Of a stretch of DNA of 64,000 bases, positions 25,580-33,642 are shown in pieces. The DNA comes from Hymenobacter puniceus. Its GTDB lineage: Bacteria; Bacteroidota; Bacteroidia; Cytophagales; Hymenobacteraceae. The DNA lies in assembly GCF_014333525.1 (NCBI RefSeq), contig NZ_JACSCX010000003.1, forward strand, positions 558,001 to 622,000, written 5' to 3'. Below the pieces are notes generated by a model. That model was not told the DNA's origin. It saw nothing but the letters and a program-made list of their open reading frames with translations, and made no database searches. Position numbers and translations under genes: made by a program. How positions within the stretch are numbered: the first letter of the stretch is position 1; every line of letters starts with the position of its first letter.

Positions 25580-26026
25580 TTATGACTTTGATCTTATGGC
25601 TTCTTGGCGCCAATCGTAAAGCCCTCCGGCTTCAAATACGCCTCCCTGCAAAAATCTATTTAAGAACTCTACAATCGAATCAGTCAGAGTAATATTCATG
25701 TTGTGAATTCGATACTTGCCTGACATTTGGTCGCTCAGTTCAACTTCCCACATATCACAGTAGATCAAATATTCGGCTACGTAGAATTGATGAGAGGGAA
25801 GCTCCTGTTTCCGTTCGAGAATTTCCTCCAAAGGAATCATTCGAAACATATCATCTTCGGACTCAAACCCATTGCAGAACAGGTAAAACGCTTTGAAATC
25901 AGCTGGAAGAATCAAATTCATTTCTCGTTCAAACTGATAGATAAGTTGTTCACTTGCGCCAGCATACAGTGTGATATCTGTTTGGCTCAGATTGGCTCTG
26001 AGTGACATTAATAGTTCGTAAATCAT
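25580..26026 (-). CDS. SMI1/KNR4 (SUKH) family protein, orphan immunity-type
   Basis: A 148-residue protein with the SUKH pattern: an N-terminal helix, then a FEREMNLILPADFKAFYLF segment and CNGFESEDDMFRMIPLEEI, the region that defines SMI1/KNR4 folds. SUKH proteins are commonly immunity proteins against nuclease and other polymorphic toxins. The gene is strikingly AT-rich compared with hen1 and pnkp, lies on the opposite strand, and splits the hen1-pnkp pair. It is therefore likely a horizontally acquired insert. No cognate toxin is seen in the window. Confidence 0.75.
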   Translation of the reverse strand: MIYELLMSLRANLSQTDITLYAGASEQLIYQFEREMNLILPADFKAFYLFCNGFESEDDMFRMIPLEEILERKQELPSHQFYVAEYLIYCDMWEVELSDQMSGKYRIHNMNITLTDSIVEFLNRFLQGGVFEAGGLYDWRQEAIRSKS

Positions 26027-26102
26027 TGTAAAGCGCTGCCTGCTAGCTGATAATAACCCAAGATACAGCGTTGCTACTCAGTACCATTCACTTGCTACCA
26101 TA

Positions 26103-28883
26103 ATGCCTCAACCAGCTACCACCCTCAAGCTTCCCGAACTCTCGCTCGTCCTGCTCATCGGCACGTCTGGCGCCGGCAAGTCCACGTTTGCGCGGCGTCT
26201 GTTTCAGGCCACCGAAATTGTATCGTCGGACCAGTGCCGGGCGCTGGTGGCCGATGATGAGAACGACCAGTCGGCCACGCCCGAGGCGTTTGCGCTGCTG
26301 CACCAGTTGGTAGGGCTGCGCCTCAAGCGTGGGCTGCTGACGGTGGTAGATGCCACCAACGTGCAGCCCGAAGCCCGCAAAACCCTCGTGCAGCTGGCCC
26401 GCGACTACCACGTGCTGCCCACCGCCGTCGTCCTCGACGTGCCCGACCGTTTGGCCGAGGACCGCAACCGCCAGCGCGCCGAGCGGCAGCACCTGGGCCG
26501 CCACGTCATCCCGAACCAGCGCCAGCAGCTGCGCCGCTCGCTCAAGTCGCTCAAGCAGGAGGGCTTCCGCCACGTGTATCATTTGCGCGGGCCCGAGGAA
26601 ATTGACGCCGTGCAGGCCGTGCAGCGCGACCCGCTCTACAGCAACCGCAAGCAGGAAACCGGCCCCTTCGACATCATCGGCGACGTGCACGGCTGCTACC
26701 AGGAGCTGGTGCAGCTGCTCGACAAGCTGGGCTACACGGTGCAGGAAGAACCCCGGCTGGACGTGCGGGATTTGGGCGTGTGGGTGACGCGCCGGGAAGA
26801 TGTGGGTAGAGACGCGACACTTCGCGTCTCGTCGTTGAACGACCCGGAAACGCGCAGTCCAGACAACCTCAGCAACGACGCGACGCGAAGTGTAGCGTCT
26901 CTACATCACCCAGAGAATGAGGTGCCTCGCCGTGTCCTGTTTCTCGGCGACTTGGTGGACCGGGGCCCCGATTCGCCCAAAGTGCTGCGCCTGGTCATGC
27001 GCATGGTGCAGGACGGGTTGGCGCTGTGCGTGCCCGGCAACCACGATATCAAGCTGCTGCGCTACCTCAACGGCAAGCAGGTCAACGAAAAGCACGGCTT
27101 TGCCGAAACGGTGCAGCAGTTGGCCGCGGAGTCCGACACGTTCAAGGCGCAGGTGCGGCAGTTTCTGGATGGGCTGGTGAGCCACTACGTGCTCGATGGG
27201 GGCAAGCTGGTGGTGGCCCACGCGGGCATGCGCGAGGAAATGCAGGGCCGTGGCTCGGGGGCCGTGCGAGCCTTCGCGCTGTTCGGCGAAACCACCGGCG
27301 AAATCGACGAGTTTGGGCTGCCGGTGCGCTACAACTGGGCCTCGGAGTACCGCGGCCGGGCTACCGTGGTGTACGGCCACACGCCCGTGCCCGACCCCGA
27401 GTGGCTCAACAACACCATCGATATTGACACCGGCTGCGTGTTCGGCGGCCGCCTCACCGCCCTGCGCTACCCCGAACGGGAGCTGGTATCCGTGCCCGCC
27501 CAAGAAGTGTATTGCGAGCCGGTTCGGCCGTTGGGAGTTGTCAGGAATCAGTTGTCAGTTGTTAGTGGAGAGGCAACCGATAATCAGAGCGAACTAACAA
27601 CTGACAACCAACAACTGACAACTCAACAGCAGCACGACGACCTGCTGGATTTGCAGGATGTGCTGGGCAAGCAGATCATCAGGACGCGGCTGCTGCCGTC
27701 GGTGACCATTCGGGAGGAAAACGCGGCGGCGGCGCTGGAGGTGATGAGCCGGTTTGCGCTGAACCCCAAGTGGCTGCTGTATTTGCCGCCCACCATGAGC
27801 CCGTCGGAAACCTCGGCGCTGCCCGATCTGCTGGAGCACCCCACCGAAGCCTTCGACTACTTCCGCCGCCAGGGGCTGGAGCGGGTGGTGTGTGAGGAAA
27901 AGCACATGGGCAGCCGCGTGGTGGTGGTGGTGGCCCGCTCCGAGGACGCCGCGCGCCGCCGCTTCGGGGTGGTGGGCGAGGGGCCGGGCAAGGTATACAC
28001 CCGCACCGGCCGTAACTTCTTCACCGATGCCGCGCTGGAGGCTGCCTTCCTCGCCCGTTTGCAGGACGCCCTCACGGCCAGCAGCTTCTGGGAGCGGTTC
28101 AGCACCGACTGGGTTTGCCTCGATGCCGAGCTGCTGCCGTGGTCGGCCAAGGCCCAGGAGTTGATTAAAACCCAGTACGCCGCCGTGGCCGCGGCGGCCA
28201 CCGCCGCGTTGCCCGAAGCGGCGGCCGTCCTCACCCAGGCTGCCGCCCGGGGCCTCGATGGGGCAGAGGCGCTGCTGGCCCGCACCACCGCCCGCCAGTC
28301 GGCCGCCCAGCACTACGCCGATGCCTACCGCCGCTATTGCTGGCCGGTGGACAGCCTCGCCGATTTGCGCCTGGCCCCGTTCCACCTGCTCGCCACCGAG
28401 GGCCGCACCTACTTCGATAAAGACCACGCCTGGCACATGGAAACCCTGCGCGCCCTTTGCCTCCAGGATGAAGGCCTGCTCCAGGCCACGCCCTACCGCG
28501 TGGTGCACCTGCGCGACATTGCCGACGTGGAAGCCGCCACCCAGTGGTGGCTGGGCCTCACCGCGGCCGGCGGCGAAGGCATGGTGGTGAAGCCCTACGA
28601 CTTCATCCCCGCGGGCCAGAAACAGCTGGTGCAGCCCGCCCTCAAGTGCCGCGGCCGCGAGTACCTGCGCATCATCTACGGCCCCGACTACCTGCTGCCC
28701 GGCAACCTGGAGCGCCTGCGCGAGCGAAACGTGAAGAGCAAGCGCAACTTGGCCCTGCGCGAATTCGCCCTGGGCGTGGAAGGCCTCGAACGGTTCGTGG
28801 GCGGCGCTCCGCTGCGCCAGGTGCACCAGTGCGTATTCGGCGTGCTGGCCCTGGAAAGCGAAGCCGTGGACCCGCGGCTGTAG
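26103..28883 (+). CDS. pnkp: Polynucleotide kinase-phosphatase with ligase-like domain (Pnkp)
   Basis: A 926-residue, three-domain RNA end-healing enzyme. N-terminal kinase: P-loop GTSGAGKST at 20-28. Central metallophosphoesterase: GDVHG at 193-197, GDLVDRG at 282-288, PGNHD, and a VYGHTP histidine. C-terminal adenylyltransferase: EKHMGSR with the predicted nucleotidyl-acceptor Lys600. It phosphorylates the 5' end, removes the 3'-phosphate and activates the RNA for joining, working with Hen1. Two short repeats are inserted in frame and stay open: residues about 235-267 inside the phosphatase loop and about 478-508 between phosphatase and ligase. Removing these ~63 residues gives about 863, near the 870 of the C. 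thermocellum enzyme. Confidence 0.94.
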   Translation: MPQPATTLKLPELSLVLLIGTSGAGKSTFARRLFQATEIVSSDQCRALVADDENDQSATPEAFALLHQLVGLRLKRGLLTVVDATNVQPEARKTLVQLARDYHVLPTAVVLDVPDRLAEDRNRQRAERQHLGRHVIPNQRQQLRRSLKSLKQEGFRHVYHLRGPEEIDAVQAVQRDPLYSNRKQETGPFDIIGDVHGCYQELVQLLDKLGYTVQEEPRLDVRDLGVWVTRREDVGRDATLRVSSLNDPETRSPDNLSNDATRSVASLHHPENEVPRRVLFLGDLVDRGPDSPKVLRLVMRMVQDGLALCVPGNHDIKLLRYLNGKQVNEKHGFAETVQQLAAESDTFKAQVRQFLDGLVSHYVLDGGKLVVAHAGMREEMQGRGSGAVRAFALFGETTGEIDEFGLPVRYNWASEYRGRATVVYGHTPVPDPEWLNNTIDIDTGCVFGGRLTALRYPERELVSVPAQEVYCEPVRPLGVVRNQLSVVSGEATDNQSELTTDNQQLTTQQQHDDLLDLQDVLGKQIIRTRLLPSVTIREENAAAALEVMSRFALNPKWLLYLPPTMSPSETSALPDLLEHPTEAFDYFRRQGLERVVCEEKHMGSRVVVVVARSEDAARRRFGVVGEGPGKVYTRTGRNFFTDAALEAAFLARLQDALTASSFWERFSTDWVCLDAELLPWSAKAQELIKTQYAAVAAAATAALPEAAAVLTQAAARGLDGAEALLARTTARQSAAQHYADAYRRYCWPVDSLADLRLAPFHLLATEGRTYFDKDHAWHMETLRALCLQDEGLLQATPYRVVHLRDIADVEAATQWWLGLTAAGGEGMVVKPYDFIPAGQKQLVQPALKCRGREYLRIIYGPDYLLPGNLERLRERNVKSKRNLALREFALGVEGLERFVGGAPLRQVHQCVFGVLALESEAVDPRL
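26806..26904. repeat. GAGACGCGA-family element inserted in frame in pnkp
   Basis: The 23-bp terminal arms (26806-26828 and 26882-26904) match as inverted copies with one mismatch. The element is 99 bp, a multiple of three, and open in the pnkp frame. It adds about 33 residues to the loop between the GDVHG and GDLVDRG motifs. Relatives lie at 31738-31834 and 39812-39909. Confidence 0.8.
27535..27624. repeat. GTTGTCAGTTG-family element inserted in frame in pnkp
   Basis: Two 31-nt inverted arms (27535-27565 and 27594-27624, several mismatches) flank 28 bp. The element is 90 bp, a multiple of three, and open in the pnkp frame. It encodes a Gln/Ser/Thr-rich linker (NQLSVVSG ... TTDNQQLTT) between the phosphatase and the ligase-like domain. 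A relative lies at 41902-42021. Confidence 0.8.
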
Positions 28884-29148
28884 GCGCGGCTGCCGAGGGG
28901 GGGCATAATTTGCTGTCGCTTAGCAATAACTATCGAGTGGGTCCGGACCTGCCGGGAGGCTGTGTGGATGTGGTAAGTTGAGCAGGTGCCGCGTGACCTA
29001 TCCATATTCGGCCATGATTCCTTTGCCGGAACAATAATGGCTGGCGGCTTCGCGCAGCATTTGCAGGAGTTTTTACCTTTGAACGAACAGCCCAGCGGAG
29101 AAAAACCGCAACGCCTGGTCTTTACTTCTCTCAGCTTACGTTTTGCTT

Positions 29149-30915
29149 ATGCCTGATTCTACCCCTCGTATTTACTCGAATGTTTGGCGCCCGTTGTTTC
29201 TGCTACTGTTGCTTCTGTTCACGGCAGGAAGTGCCTGCGCCCAAGCCCCCTCCTGGCAATCGGTGCTGGCGGCGTCGGGTGGTAGTGGCCGCGTTGAGGC
29301 GTTGGCGACCGATGCGGCGGGCAACGTCTACCTGACGGGCACATTCAACGGCAACCTCACGTTTGGCAGCACCACGCTCATCGGGGCCGGCTTTGCCGAT
29401 GTGTTTGTGGCGAAGTGGAATCCCACTACCAACACGTTTGTATGGGCGAAACGGGCCGGCGGCGCCGACAACGACTATGCCGGCGACATTGCCGTCAGCG
29501 GCGCCAATATCTATATTGTCGGCTCGTTTGAAAGCACGCCGGCCGATTTCGGGCCGCATATACTCCGCAACGCGCAGCCGCCCACGGTGCCGTTCAACTT
29601 CCGCAGCGACGCGTTTGTGGCTAAGTTGGTAGACAGCGGTTCCGACGCCAGCTTTGCGTGGGCCCGGCAGGCTGGCGGCCCCGGCTTCGACATAGCCTCT
29701 GCCGTAGTAGCCAGCGGCAACACCGTATACCTGGCCGGTCGCCACGGCGCCCCATCCGCCACCTTCGGCGGCCTTACGGTCGTCAACAGCAGCAGCGGCA
29801 CCCAACTCAACACCGACTTGTTTGTAGCCAAGCTCACGGATACTGGTAGCAGCGGCACCTTCGAATGGGTGCAGACCGGGGGCGGCCTCGGCTCAGACTA
29901 CGCGGCGGCGCTGGCCGTAAGCGGCTCGAGTCTGTACCTGAGCGGCGCGTTTCAAAACTACGCTACCCTGGGCTCTACCACCCTGAACGCCCCCGGCTGC
30001 ACCAGCGGCTATGTGGCCAAACTCACCGATGCCGGCACCAGCGGCCGTTTCGTGTGGTCGCAGGCGCTGGGTAGTTCGCAGAACTTCAACAGCTCCAGCG
30101 CCACTGCGTTGGCCGTGCGCGGAGCTAGCGTGTACCTGGCCGGCAACTTTGATGGCACTGGTACCTTTGGTTCGACGGCTTTAGCGAGTGCGGGTTCCTC
30201 TGATGTGTTTGTAACCCGGCTCACCGATTCTGGCGCCGGAGCGGCCGTCGATTGGGCGCGGCGCGGCGGAGGAGGGGGTTTCGAAGGGGTGGGCGCGCTG
30301 GTGCTGCACAACACCGATGTGTACGTCACGGGCGGCTTTCTGAGCCCTACGGCCACTTTTGGGGGCACTGTCCTCACCAACCTCGACCCGGCCACCACCA
30401 CTTCCTCGGGCGGCCCCGATATTTTCCTCACCAAGCTCACTGACACCGGTAGCTTCTCCTGGACACAGCAAGCCGGCAGCCGGTACGGCGACACCGGCCT
30501 GGCCCTGGCCACGCACGGCCCGGCACTGTATACGGCGGGCTACGCAACCGTTCCGGCCATATTCGGCGGTTTCTCTCTGCCCGGCACCATCAACTTCAGC
30601 TTGCCCTTTATTGCTTCGATTGGCACCGGCGACCCGTTAGCCGCTACGCCTGCCCGCCTGCAGCCCCGCCAGCCTGCCTATCCCAACCCCGTGCGGGCCA
30701 CCGTCACCGTGCCGCTACCCGCTACTGCCGGCCACACCCCAGGCCTGCTGACGCTGACCAATACCGTCGGGCAAGTGGTTGTCAGCCAGTCGGTGTTGCT
30801 GACATCGAGCCCGTCTAGTTGCCAGGTGCTACTGGCCCACCTGCCCCACGGCCTGTACACGCTGCAGGTGCAGGCAGGCCGCGTGCTGACCTCGGAAAAG
30901 CTGATGATTGAATAG
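29149..30915 (+). CDS. Type IX-secreted beta-propeller-like repeat protein
   Basis: A 588-residue exported protein with a signal peptide ending ACA-Q and then about ten repeated units, each with an 'F.WA...GG.G.D.a..va..g..vYl.G.f..tatFG' pattern. These resemble the SBBP/Kelch-like blades of a secreted beta-propeller. The C-terminus (YPNPVRATVTVPLPA to LYTLQVQAGRVLTSEKLMIE) is a type A sorting domain for the type IX secretion system. It is thus exported across the outer membrane, and may be cell-attached. The binding partner is unknown. It separates pnkp from the nucleotidyltransferase genes. A TACCTTTG at 29074-29081 may be the -7 box. Confidence 0.87.
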   Translation: MPDSTPRIYSNVWRPLFLLLLLLFTAGSACAQAPSWQSVLAASGGSGRVEALATDAAGNVYLTGTFNGNLTFGSTTLIGAGFADVFVAKWNPTTNTFVWAKRAGGADNDYAGDIAVSGANIYIVGSFESTPADFGPHILRNAQPPTVPFNFRSDAFVAKLVDSGSDASFAWARQAGGPGFDIASAVVASGNTVYLAGRHGAPSATFGGLTVVNSSSGTQLNTDLFVAKLTDTGSSGTFEWVQTGGGLGSDYAAALAVSGSSLYLSGAFQNYATLGSTTLNAPGCTSGYVAKLTDAGTSGRFVWSQALGSSQNFNSSSATALAVRGASVYLAGNFDGTGTFGSTALASAGSSDVFVTRLTDSGAGAAVDWARRGGGGGFEGVGALVLHNTDVYVTGGFLSPTATFGGTVLTNLDPATTTSSGGPDIFLTKLTDTGSFSWTQQAGSRYGDTGLALATHGPALYTAGYATVPAIFGGFSLPGTINFSLPFIASIGTGDPLAATPARLQPRQPAYPNPVRATVTVPLPATAGHTPGLLTLTNTVGQVVVSQSVLLTSSPSSCQVLLAHLPHGLYTLQVQAGRVLTSEKLMIE

Positions 30916-30973
30916 CGAGCAGGCCCTGGCCGGGGGCAAGTCAACAATACCCGCACCAACCCAGCTCCCGCGT

Positions 30974-31741
30974 ATGCATGCTCGTATCCAAACCGCCCTT
31001 GCCCAGCTCGAAGCCACGCACAACATCCGCGTTTTGTACGCCTGCGAGTCGGGCAGCCGGGCCTGGGGCTTCCCCTCGCCGGATTCCGACTACGACGTGC
31101 GCTTTATCTATAGCCATCCGGCCGACTGGTATCTAACCCTGGACGAGGGGCCCGATACGCTCAGCTTCCCCGTGGATGAGGCGCTGGACCTGGCCGGCTG
31201 GGAGCTGCGGAAGGCCCTGAAGCTGCTGCGCGGCTCCAACGCGGCGCTGTTTGAGTGGGTTCAGTCGCCGGTGGTGTACCGGGAGGCGGCCGGATTTCTA
31301 TCGGCGCTGCAGCCGCTGCTGCCCGCCTGTTGGAACCCGCGCGCCGGCCTGCACCACTACCTGGGCCAGCTGCGGCGCGGGGTGGAGGAGGACCTGACCA
31401 CGGAGCAGGTGCGCCTCAAGCGGCTGTTCTACGCCCTGCGCTCCACCCTGGCCGCCCGCTGGATTCAGCGTTATCCTGATAAGGTGCCGCCAATGAAGTT
31501 TGCCGCGCTGCGGGAGCTGCTGCCGCCGGCCCTGGATGGTGTAGTCGATGAGCTGCTAATCCGAAAAGCCACTGCCGACGAGAAAACCACCGTGCCGCGC
31601 CCGGCCGCGCTGGTGGCGTTTCTGCAGCAGGAATACGCCGCCGGCCAAACTGCCCGCGCCACACTGCCCGTACCGCGCCATCCTGAACCGACGGCGGCGC
31701 TGGAAGCCGTGTTTCGGGCGTGGCTGGCTGGCACGATGTAA
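30974..31741 (+). CDS. YcgL-type polymerase-beta-superfamily nucleotidyltransferase
   Basis: A 255-residue protein starting at ATG 30974, where the family similarity begins (MHARIQTALAQLEATHNIRV); an upstream frame overlaps the preceding gene. The nucleotidyltransferase motif is SGSRAWGFPSPDSDYDVRFI: a GS/G turn followed by the paired aspartates of the catalytic site (DSDYD). The C-terminal half is helical. The substrate is unproven; members of this family are repeatedly found with Hen1/Pnkp or RtcB genes, and a role in tRNA or RNA end processing is inferred. Its stop codon lies in a repeat element. Confidence 0.83.
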   Translation: MHARIQTALAQLEATHNIRVLYACESGSRAWGFPSPDSDYDVRFIYSHPADWYLTLDEGPDTLSFPVDEALDLAGWELRKALKLLRGSNAALFEWVQSPVVYREAAGFLSALQPLLPACWNPRAGLHHYLGQLRRGVEEDLTTEQVRLKRLFYALRSTLAARWIQRYPDKVPPMKFAALRELLPPALDGVVDELLIRKATADEKTTVPRPAALVAFLQQEYAAGQTARATLPVPRHPEPTAALEAVFRAWLAGTM

Positions 31742-31834
31742 AGACGCATATTCGCGTTTCGCTGTCCGCGCCGTTTCAACAAGCAGTATAAACAACGTCA
31801 GCAACGCCGAGACGCGACACTTCGCGTCTCGACA
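31738..31834. repeat. GAGACGCGA-family element at the stop of the first nucleotidyltransferase
   Basis: The left arm begins in the stop codon of the previous gene (TAA 31739-31741) with GTAAAGACGC...; the right arm contains a perfect palindrome (31808-31831, 10-bp stem CGAGACGCGA, CACT loop). It belongs to the same family as the element inside pnkp, and falls between the two nucleotidyltransferase genes. Confidence 0.65.
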
Positions 31835-31853
31835 ATCGTTCCTAGTACGCTCC

Positions 31854-32936
31854 ATGACCATCCACGACCTGCGCCAGCGCGGCCTGATTTTGTTTGAGGC
31901 CCTAAGCGGCAGCCGCGCCTACGGCACCGATTTGCCCCACTCCGATACCGACCTGAAAGGCGTCTTCATCCTGCCCGAAACCGAGTTTTACGGCCTCGAC
32001 TATGTGCCCCAGGTAGCGAATGATACCAACGATGAGGTGTACTACGAGCTGCGGCGCTTCATGGAACTGCTGCTCAAAAGCAACCCCACGGCCCTGGAGC
32101 TGCTGGCCTCGCCCGAAGACTGTGTGCGGTACCGACACCCGCTGTTCGAGGCGTTTCGGGTCGAGGATTTCCTGTCGCAGCTGTGCCGCCAGAGCTTCGC
32201 CGAGTACGCCGTGGCTCAGATCCGGAAGGCGCGGGGGCTCAACAAGAAAATCAACCACCCCGAGCCGCCCGCCCGCAAGTCGGTGCTGGATTTCTGCTAC
32301 GTGACGGTGGGCGCGGGGGCGCAGCCGGTAGCCACCTGGTTGGAACGGCGCGGCTTCCAAGCCAGCCAGTGCGGCTTGGCCAACGTGAACCACCTCCACG
32401 ACCTATACGCCCTGTTCGTGGACGAAACCCCCGACCGCCGCCACGGCTACCGGGGCCTGCTGCGCGACGCGGAAACTTCCCAGGACGTGCTGCTCTCGGC
32501 CGTACCGAAAGGGGAGGTGCCGGTGGCCTATCTGAGCTTTAACCGCAACGGCTACAGCACCTACTGCCGCGTGTTTCGGGAGTACCAGGAGTGGGAGCAG
32601 AAGCGCAACCCCGAGCGGTACCAGAACACGGTGCAGCACGGCAAAAACTACGATGCCAAGAACATGCTGCACGTGTTCCGGCTGCTGAGCATGGCCCTGG
32701 AAATTGCCACCACCGGCCGCCTGCACGTACGCCGCCCCAACCGGGAGTTTCTGCTCGAAATCCGCCGCGGCAAGTTCGAGTACGAGCAGCTGGTAGCGCA
32801 GGCCGAGGCCCTAGTAGCGCAGGTGGAAGCCGCCTTTGCCACCTCTACTTTGCCCGAAACCCCCGACCGCCAAGCCGCTGAGCTGTTGCTGGTACGAGTG
32901 CGGCGGGCCTGGTACGCACAGACCAAGCAGGTGTAG
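31854..32936 (+). CDS. Second polymerase-beta-superfamily nucleotidyltransferase
   Basis: A 360-residue protein with the signature LSGSRAYGTDLPHSDTDLKG in the first 40 residues, i.e. a GSRAYG turn and the SDTDLK catalytic aspartates. A long helical C-terminal region (residues about 130-350) follows. It is a different subfamily from its upstream neighbour and 20 bp from the intervening repeat, in the same direction, so the two probably form one operon. A cooperative role in RNA end repair beside Hen1-Pnkp is inferred from location. Confidence 0.82.
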   Translation: MTIHDLRQRGLILFEALSGSRAYGTDLPHSDTDLKGVFILPETEFYGLDYVPQVANDTNDEVYYELRRFMELLLKSNPTALELLASPEDCVRYRHPLFEAFRVEDFLSQLCRQSFAEYAVAQIRKARGLNKKINHPEPPARKSVLDFCYVTVGAGAQPVATWLERRGFQASQCGLANVNHLHDLYALFVDETPDRRHGYRGLLRDAETSQDVLLSAVPKGEVPVAYLSFNRNGYSTYCRVFREYQEWEQKRNPERYQNTVQHGKNYDAKNMLHVFRLLSMALEIATTGRLHVRRPNREFLLEIRRGKFEYEQLVAQAEALVAQVEAAFATSTLPETPDRQAAELLLVRVRRAWYAQTKQV

Positions 32937-32951
32937 CAAGCGTATAGCCCA

Positions 32952-32992
32952 GAACGTCATGCTGAGCTTGTCGAAGCATCTCTACCGCTTCG
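32952..32992. repeat. Solo arm of the ACGTCATGC-type repeat family
   Basis: A 41-bp copy beginning GAACGTCATGCTGAGC, then GAAGCATCTCTACCGCTTCG, matching the left arm of the perfect palindrome at 46467-46557 with a few changes. The second arm is lost or degenerate. Confidence 0.65.
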
Positions 32993-33101
32993 CCCTCACG
33001 ATTGCGCCTCAACCCCCAATTCCCACTCCGAAAAAGGTGAGGGGAAGCCTGACGATTGGGATGATTTTGGGTAGAGCGGCTGTGCACTCTGAATGCTCAC
33101 G

Positions 33102-33142
33102 AAAAAGCCCGCCGCGCAGCTTGACTGCACGGCGGGCTTTTT
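33102..33142 (-). terminator. Intrinsic terminator of the small basic secreted gene
   Basis: A stem AAAAAGCCCGCCG with its complement (33102-33142, one mismatch) and a seven-base loop, with A/T runs at both ends. It lies just below the stop at 33162 of the minus-strand gene. Confidence 0.85.
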
Positions 33143-33161
33143 CTGTAGGTGCTTGGCTGGC

Positions 33162-33398
33162 CTACAGCCGGCCGGTACGCTTACCGGAATACTTGGCTTT
33201 GCTGCGGCCGCTCTGGCCGAATCGGAAAAGCTTCTTTTTGTGGCTCTTGCGGCCCTTGTAGCTTTTGTAAAAGGGGCGGTGCGTAAAGGTGCGGCCCTTC
33301 ATCTTGGCGCGGGCGTAAGCCGTGGGCCGGGCCGCTTGGGAGGGCTCGGCGCCACTCACGAGCAGCAGGGCAAAAAACAGCAGCAGGATCCTGAACAT
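33162..33398 (-). CDS. Small secreted basic protein
   Basis: A 78-residue protein with a signal peptide (MFRILLLFFALLLVSGAEPSQA) and a mature part of about 55 residues very rich in Lys and Arg (KGRKSHKKKLFRFGQSGRSK). It may bind polyanions such as surface polysaccharide, lipid A or nucleic acid; this is inference. It is read away from the large alpha-2-macroglobulin-like gene, with which it shares a 244-bp divergent region, and it has its own terminator. Confidence 0.65.
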   Translation of the reverse strand: MFRILLLFFALLLVSGAEPSQAARPTAYARAKMKGRTFTHRPFYKSYKGRKSHKKKLFRFGQSGRSKAKYSGKRTGRL

Positions 33399-33642
33399 AA
33401 GGCAAGCAGCGTTGGTGTGCGGTTAAAACTGTGGGCCCTTGCAGAAAATTGCATTGCGGATCGAAATGGTGGCATATTCTTGTCATTGTGCCAATTAGCT
33501 CTTCGAATGATGCCAAAATTTCATTGTCTTCAACAGGCATTGCGCCAGTTCTGACTGAAAACAAGCGGTAAACTCGGCCGGCGCGGTGTGGAATGTGGGG
33601 CCGGGCGGCATCAGCAGGGAAACACTCTATCCGGCCCTGCTT

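Noticed and set aside
26806..26904. A frameshift or sequencing error in pnkp
   Set aside because: The segment keeps the frame, is a multiple of three, and is bounded by matching inverted arms with copies elsewhere, so an element insertion explains it better.
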